From Cephalopachus bancanus (lineage: Eukaryota; Chordata; Mammalia; Primates; Tarsiidae), in contig JAPVLO010000277.1 in the NCBI GenBank assembly GCA_027257055.1, forward strand, positions 1,612,001 to 1,676,000: a stretch of DNA of 64,000 nucleotides. Direction: 5' to 3'. The notes beneath the pieces were generated by a model. It did not search any database and was not told the origin of the DNA. It was given only the letters and a program-made list of their open reading frames with translations. Positions within the stretch are counted from its first letter, which is position 1; each line of letters begins with the position of its first letter. The position numbers were made by a program, and so were the translations under genes. Of this stretch, positions 59,274 to 64,000 are shown one piece after another.

Positions 59274-59480
59274 GCTGGGCTTGGTGGCTCAGCCTGTAAT
59301 CCCGCGTCTTGGGAGGCTGAGGTGAATGAACTGCCTGAGCCCGCGGTTTCGAGACCCGCCTGGGGAACTTGGCGAGCCCTCATCTCTACAATAATGATAA
59401 AAAAAAAATTAGCCAGGCGTGGCCACTGCACTCCAGTCTGGGTGACAGAGTGAGACTTCAACTCAAAAAAAAAAAAAATA
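59274..59480 (+). mobile_element. Alu with right-monomer deletion
   Basis: 'ttagccaggcgtggccactg' joins the right-monomer start to its end, losing about 85 bp. The TSD aaaagcattgacta / aaaagcatagacta shows insertion as a unit. Confidence 0.92.
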
Positions 59481-59588
59481 AAAAGCATAGACTAAAAGAA
59501 TGATAGACCCAGAGAAGCAGTTACCAGATGTAGGGAATCAAATATTGCATCCTTAGCTGTTTCCTGTTAGAAAATAACTACATGTCTT

Positions 59589-59694
59589 TTTTTTTTTTTT
59601 AGTTGGAGTCTCACTCTGTCATCCAGGCTGGAGTGTAGTGGCACACTCACGGCCACCGCAGCCTCGATCTGCTGGGCTCAGGTGATACTTCCGC
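59589..59694 (-). mobile_element. 5'-truncated Alu with TSD
   Basis: Only 106 bp of the right-monomer end. A perfect TSD, acatgtctt, lies at 59580-59588 and 59695-59703. Confidence 0.93.
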
Positions 59695-59789
59695 ACATGT
59701 CTTAATAAAACTTTTCTTTTTTTTCTCATCAGCATATACTTCTTCACTTTCCATAAAACATTTTAATACATGTTTTAAAAAAAGTTAAA

Positions 59790-60090
59790 CAGGGCCAGGC
59801 TCGGCGACTCAGCCCGTAATCCCAGCAATTCGGGGGGGCCGAGGTGAGTGGATTGCCTGAGGCCGCGGGTTCGAGACCCGCCTGGGCAACTTGGTGAGAC
59901 CTCATCTCTACAATAAATCAAAAATTAGCCGGGCATAGTAGCGCACGCCTGTAGTTCTGGCTACTTGGAAGGCAGAGGCGGAAGGGCCGCCGGAGCCCAG
60001 CAGGTCGACACTGGGGTGGCCGTGAGCATGTGTGCCACTGCACTCCATCCAGCCTGGGCGACGACGGAGGGAGACTCCAACTCAAAAAAC
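59790..60090 (+). mobile_element. Alu (older right-monomer type)
   Basis: Forward dimer with small insertions near 60025 and 60050. Flanks gttaaaca / gttaaata. Confidence 0.92.
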
Positions 60091-60093
60091 AAA

Positions 60094-60718
60094 CGTTAAA
60101 TACTTTTCTTAAAATCCTTTGATAATAATTATAGACCCTTAAAAGTATTAATTGATCCAGGGACTATTCAATTTTATATCATTTGTGTAATATTTTTAAC
60201 ATTTTAGTATCAAGCACCAACAATGATATTTTTATTTTCATATAACTGTCCTGAAACTTTGAAGTACCCTAAAATATTAAACAATAAAATGCTAAAACGC
60301 TAGACGCTAAGGAATTCTGGTGAAACCCAAACCAGTGTTTTACACCTTAAACAATTCTCACTGTATCATTAAGGGATCCTGTAATTCTTTATATCTCAAC
60401 TCACTCTTGAACTTCATCAAAGAAAAAAAAAGCAACAGCAAAATTTCTGGGCTGTTGGACACATAGTTCCGCTGTTCCTTTTTTACTCATTTCTGTGTTC
60501 CTTTCTTCATCCACACAATGTCTTCCCTTTTCCAATAGGTAGTAGAAGTGATTCCTAAATCTTTCTTCAATTAGTCTAAGTAAAGTATAATTCATTAACT
60601 TCATATTTTATTTTTCAAAGCTGAAATTTTATCCACAGTGGTATTATGGATTCCGCCCTGTTTCTTATCCAACTCCAACTCATTCTCTTATTACTCTCCT
60701 TCCATTACCAGGAATCTT
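60094..60718. other. AT-rich intergenic DNA
   Basis: No gene or named repeat. A 67-codon minus frame (60401-60604) has no identifiable domain. Confidence 0.4.
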
Positions 60719-60730
60719 AAAAATAGTGTG

Positions 60731-61036
60731 TGTTCTGAGGCGGAAGGATCACCGGAGCCCAGCAGGTCGAGGCGCGGTGGCCGGAAGCAGCCACTGCACT
60801 CCAGTTTGGGCGACCGAGTGAGCAGAAAATCCCATAAAAGTCCAGAACAAACATTTATTACTTATACCCATGGATAGTTCTCCAACCGATAAGAGTATAC
60901 ATCTTCGCCGGACTCGGTGGCTCAGCCTGTAATCCCACCCCTTGGAAGGCTGAGGTGAGTGGATTGCCTGAGCCCGCGGGTTTGGGACCGCCTGGTCAAA
61001 CTCAAAAAAAAAAAACCAAAAAAAAAAAACCAAAAA
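60731..61036 (+). mobile_element. Chimeric Alu: Alu end + 88-bp flank of another Alu + Alu head + A-tail
   Basis: Three parts lie in one insertion. Bases 60731-60822 are the end of an Alu right monomer. Bases 60819-60906 are an 88-bp copy (87/88 identical, inverted) of 62108-62195, the unique 5' flank of the Alu at 61809-62107. Bases 60907 to about 61004 are an Alu head that shares that Alu's private changes (gccggactcgg, gggaccgcctgg) and is joined through an internal deletion to an A-tail. A perfect 12-bp TSD, aaaaatagtgtg, lies at 60719-60730 and 61037-61048. The overlap of the first two parts (tgag) is a template-switch microhomology. Confidence 0.88.
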
Positions 61037-61048
61037 AAAAATAGTGTG

Positions 61049-61290
61049 AACTTAACATTGACATGGACCCAAATTAAAATCCCAGTTTCACCACTTTGAC
61101 TGTGTGACTCGGGCAAATTACTTAACTTCCCTGCGGATCAGTTCCCTCATGGGCGAGATGGGAATGATTTTTTATCTACAGGAGAGCAGTCAAAATTAAA
61201 TGATGATGAATGTTAAACTCTTAGCCCAATGCCCGGCACAGAGTGAGCTCTTCATTGAGGCGAGTTTTCCTGTCTCTTTCTGGGAAGTGA
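61049..61290 (+). repeat. MIR SINE relic
   Basis: Sense MIR core: 'ttgactgtgtgactcgggca', 'acttaacttccctgcggatc' and 'cccaatgcccggcacagagt'. Confidence 0.85.
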
Positions 61291-61590
61291 ATAAGCAAAC
61301 AAAAATGTTCTTTCCCTGAGCACTTCTCTTCCTAGCGCCTCTTTGTTCTAAGTCAGAATCACATTAACAGACTCTTCACCCCAAATCAGACATCCTCGTA
61401 TGCGCACACCACAAGAGCTGGTCCTTTTTTCTGTTTTCTAGAAAAAGAGGAGCTATATTAACTTTTCTGTCCTTTGGGAGATGATAGCTTTCACTTCAGA
61501 AAGCAAACTCGCAGGAGTCTGAAATAAACATTTAAAAAGCCAGTTTGGTTGTGATTTTAAGTACATTAAGTAAGCTAAAAGTATGTTTTA
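61291..61590. other. Intergenic DNA
   Basis: No gene or named repeat. Confidence 0.4.
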
Positions 61591-61740
61591 GGGCAGGTAT
61601 AGTGGCTCACTCCTGTAATCTCAGCTACTCAGGAGGCTGTAGCAGGAGTATCTCTCAGGAGGTTGAAGTTGCAGTGAGCTATAATTGTACCACTGCACTC
61701 CAGCTTGGGTGACAGAATGAGGACCCCATCTCTTAAAAAT
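61591..61740 (+). mobile_element. AluJ-like, internally deleted
   Basis: An ancestral-type head ('gtggctcactcctgtaatct') is joined to right-monomer text ending 'gaccccatctcttaaaaata'. Confidence 0.83.
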
Positions 61741-61808
61741 ATAAACATATATGTGTAATATACCTATCTTACTAATTTTTAAAATAATAGTAAACATTGA
61801 AGATGTAT

Positions 61809-62107
61809 GCTTTTTTTTTTTTTTTTTTTTTGATTTGGAGTCTCATTCTGTGGCTCAGACTGGAGTGCAGTGGCCGCTCCCGGCCACCGCAGCCTTGACC
61901 CGCTGGGCTCCGGCGATCCTTCCGCCTCAGCCTTCCGAGTAGCTGGAACTACAGGCACGCGCTACCACGCCCAGCTAATTTTTTTATTTATTGTAGAGAT
62001 GAGGTCTCGCCAAGTTGCCCAGGCGGTCCCGAACCCACGGGCTCAGGCAATCCACTCACCTCAGCCTCCCAAAGCGCGGGATTACAGGCTGAGCCACCGA
62101 GTCCGGC
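61809..62107 (-). mobile_element. Alu, source of the 60,731-61,036 chimera
   Basis: Full reverse dimer with a 22-T tract. TSD gaagatgtat lies at 61799-61808 and 62108-62117. It carries the private variants later seen in the chimera. Confidence 0.94.
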
Positions 62108-62195
62108 GAAGATGTATACTCTTATCGGTTGGAGAACTATCCATGGGTATAAGTAATAAATGTTTGTTCTGAACTTTTATGGGATTTTCTGCTCA
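62108..62195 (-). repeat. Unique 5' flank copied into the chimera (inverted, 88 bp)
   Basis: Reverse complement of 60819-60906 with a single difference and no indel. Its left end is the Alu TSD, so this is the original locus. Confidence 0.95.
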
Positions 62196-62322
62196 GCATC
62201 TCCCTTCTGTGGGAACCCAACCTCCGAGGGCCTACCTTGAAGTACTCTGACCCCTCACCTCCTCTCTGCCACAATCATAATTGACTGGCCCAAGAGAGGG
62301 CACCTGGAAGCGGAGCCAATGA

Positions 62323-62620
62323 GTTTCTTTTTTTTTTTTTTGAGTTGGAGTCTCACTCTTGTCGCCCAGGTTGGAGTGCAGTGGCATGCTCACAGTCACC
62401 ACAGCCTCAACCTGCTGGGCTCAGGCCATCCTTCCACCTTAGCCTCCCAAGTAGCTGGAACCACAGATGCATGCCACCACACTTGGCTAGTTTTTGTGAT
62501 TTATCGTAGCGACAAGGTCTTACCAAGTTGCCCAGGCTGGTCTCGAACCCCCGGGCTCAGCAATCCTCTTGTCTCTGTCTCCCAAAGTGCTGGGATTACA
62601 GGCTGAGCCACTGCACTTGG
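62323..62620 (-). mobile_element. Alu (older right-monomer type)
   Basis: Reverse dimer after a T-tract at 62329-62341. Confidence 0.92.
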
Positions 62621-63358
62621 CTTTTTCTCTACTATTTTTGACCTCAAGGCAAAAGAGGTCGATTTGCATTCCTCTGGGGACACAAGCTACAAGATGTTAT
62701 ACTTGAGAACAACATGGACACATTTCCTATCATGTGGATAAATCTGGTGAAAGAAGCTGAGAAGAAAGATGAAAAGAGAACGCTGGGGTTTCTGGTACCA
62801 GTTGCTATGCCCTGTCTCAGGTGAATTTGTACTTCTCCAGCAGCTGCTTGCTTTTAGGGGCTTGCTTTTCTTTATTTCTGAGATGAAGCATTTTTGTTGC
62901 CTGAGAGGTCTCTCTAGTGTGAGAAGAGACTTCAGCTCTGGCCCAGGGTCTTGACTTCGCCCCAGGGAAGAATTTAAGAACGAGTTGCCAGGTTGGCGAA
63001 TAAAGCAAGATGTTTATTTAAGTGAAAGTACACACTCAAGAGGGAAAGGAGTGCAGGCGGTCTCAAAAGGAGAGCTACCCAACGAAGTAAAGCGTACACT
63101 CCAAGGAAAGGGAGTGAAGACAGTCTCAGAGGGAGAATTGCCCTAGGGAGTCTTGGTGACTGGCTTTTATTCCCTCTATCTCTGGAAAATGTTTGGGAGG
63201 GGCTGGGGGTGTGAGAGTTGCGAATTTGTCCTTATTTTGGCATCTGAGCTGCGATGATAAGCTCCTGTTCTGCTTGTAATGGGGGGTGCTCAAGAAGGGT
63301 AGAGGGCCTGCTTTGCTCTGCTGACTCCAACTGTAAACACTTTGATGGTGTTTGACAT
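62621..63358. other. Intergenic DNA, possibly ERV-derived
   Basis: 'gaataaagcaagatgtttat' and the repeated 'gtacactcc/aagggagtg' phrases at 63030-63130 recall non-coding leader sequence of class I endogenous retroviruses. No viral reading frame is visible, and the assignment is weak. Confidence 0.3.
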
Positions 63359-63359
63359 C

Positions 63360-63643
63360 TTTTTTTTGAGTCGGAGTCTCACTCTATTGCCTAGGCTGGA
63401 GTACAGTGGCACACTCACTGCCACCACAGCCTCGACTTGCTGGACTCAGACGATCCTTCTGTCTCAGCTTTCCAAGTAGCCAGAACTACAGGCATGCGCC
63501 ACCACGTCTGGCTAATTTTTTTTGTTTATTGTAGAGATGAGGTCTCGCCAAGTGCCCAAGTTGATCTTGAACCCACGGGGGCAATCTTCTCACCTCGGCC
63601 TCCCAAAGTGCTGGGATTATAGGTGTGGGCCACCGTGCACGGG
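63360..63643 (-). mobile_element. Alu
   Basis: Reverse dimer of moderate age, with a small deletion at 'cacgggggcaatcttc'. Confidence 0.92.
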
Positions 63644-63884
63644 CTGTTTTATAAATTTTTGGCTATTGACTTCCTGCTGCTAATAGGGCAAAACAGAAGC
63701 CACATTCCCTGTGCCTGCTGGCCTGGCTCACCTTGAATGTAAAGTTGGGAAAAGGAAAAAGGAGGTAAACTAAATCCTCTCTCCTTTAGGAAAATCCTCC
63801 CTGGAGACAGCTGGTTTAAAATCAGCCAGACTGTCCATAAGAAAGTCTAGCAGTCACCATGGATTAGTATTTAAAAGTTTGTGG

Positions 63885-63952
63885 ACCGGGCTCAGTGGCT
63901 CAGTCTGTCATCCCAGCAACTCACTCTTTTAGACTCCAACTGAAAAAAAAAA
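63885..63952 (+). mobile_element. Mini-Alu (68 bp) with perfect TSD
   Basis: About 33 bp of Alu head ('accgggctcagtggctcagt') is joined to about 18 bp of Alu end ('agactccaactg') and an A-tail. A perfect 12-bp TSD, aaaagtttgtgg, lies at 63873-63884 and 63953-63964. Confidence 0.92.
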
Positions 63953-64000
63953 AAAAGTTTGTGGGTCACACCCTGTCATCAACTACTTCCTGGGTCTGTC

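Overview
This window looks like primate nuclear DNA, most likely from a strepsirrhine (lemur or loris side). About 80 Alu-type SINEs cover roughly a third of it. Most carry left-monomer and right-monomer changes that are not those of the AluS/AluY families of monkeys and apes, next to a minority of plain AluJ-like and free-monomer copies shared by all primates. LINE-1 copies of several ages, MIR, L2, a CR1-clade fragment, MaLR (MLT1) LTRs, a MER5A-like DNA transposon and a mariner fossil complete a normal mammalian repeat landscape. The strepsirrhine call is inference from the Alu and L1 variants; no database search was possible.

I recognise no host exon, tRNA or functional RNA gene. The gene-like objects are retrocopies: RPE (ribulose-5-phosphate 3-epimerase, broken), RPS27 (broken, sitting inside RPE), H3-3A (histone H3.3, reading frame still open but decayed in sequence) and a full-length U6 snRNA copy fused to a truncated L1. 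Nearly all open frames in the window are Alu or L1 read in various frames.

Layout: 1-9.4 kb holds an old L1 carrying a mariner fossil, several Alus, L1 fragments and a (GT)28 microsatellite. About 9.4-22.9 kb is one roughly full-length antisense L1 opened up by at least eight Alus, the RPE/RPS27 nest, a second 5'-truncated L1 and a 1.24-kb composite insertion. An LTR follows at 22.9-23.4 kb. From 25 to 29.8 kb lie two more antisense L1s. From 30 to 36.9 kb there are Alus and unique DNA. At 36.9-38.6 kb is the L1-U6 chimera followed at once by the H3-3A retrocopy. From 38.9 to 56.9 kb there are MLT1, L2, MIR and MER5A relics, old L1 pieces and long repeat-poor stretches (notably 47.9-50.6 kb and 53.3-54.6 kb). 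From 57 to 64 kb Alus return, including a chimeric Alu at 60.7-61.0 kb that carries an 88-bp copy of the flank of another Alu 1.1 kb away.

The loci do not form a pathway. What ties the window together is L1-driven reverse transcription acting on L1, Alu, U6 and mRNA templates. Many insertions still have readable target-site duplications (TSDs), so the order of events can be reconstructed. The most unusual are the Alu chimera with a 5' flank copy (60,719-61,048), the TSD-bounded 1.24-kb composite (20,677-21,949), the U6-L1 fusion and the RPS27-in-RPE-in-L1 nest.
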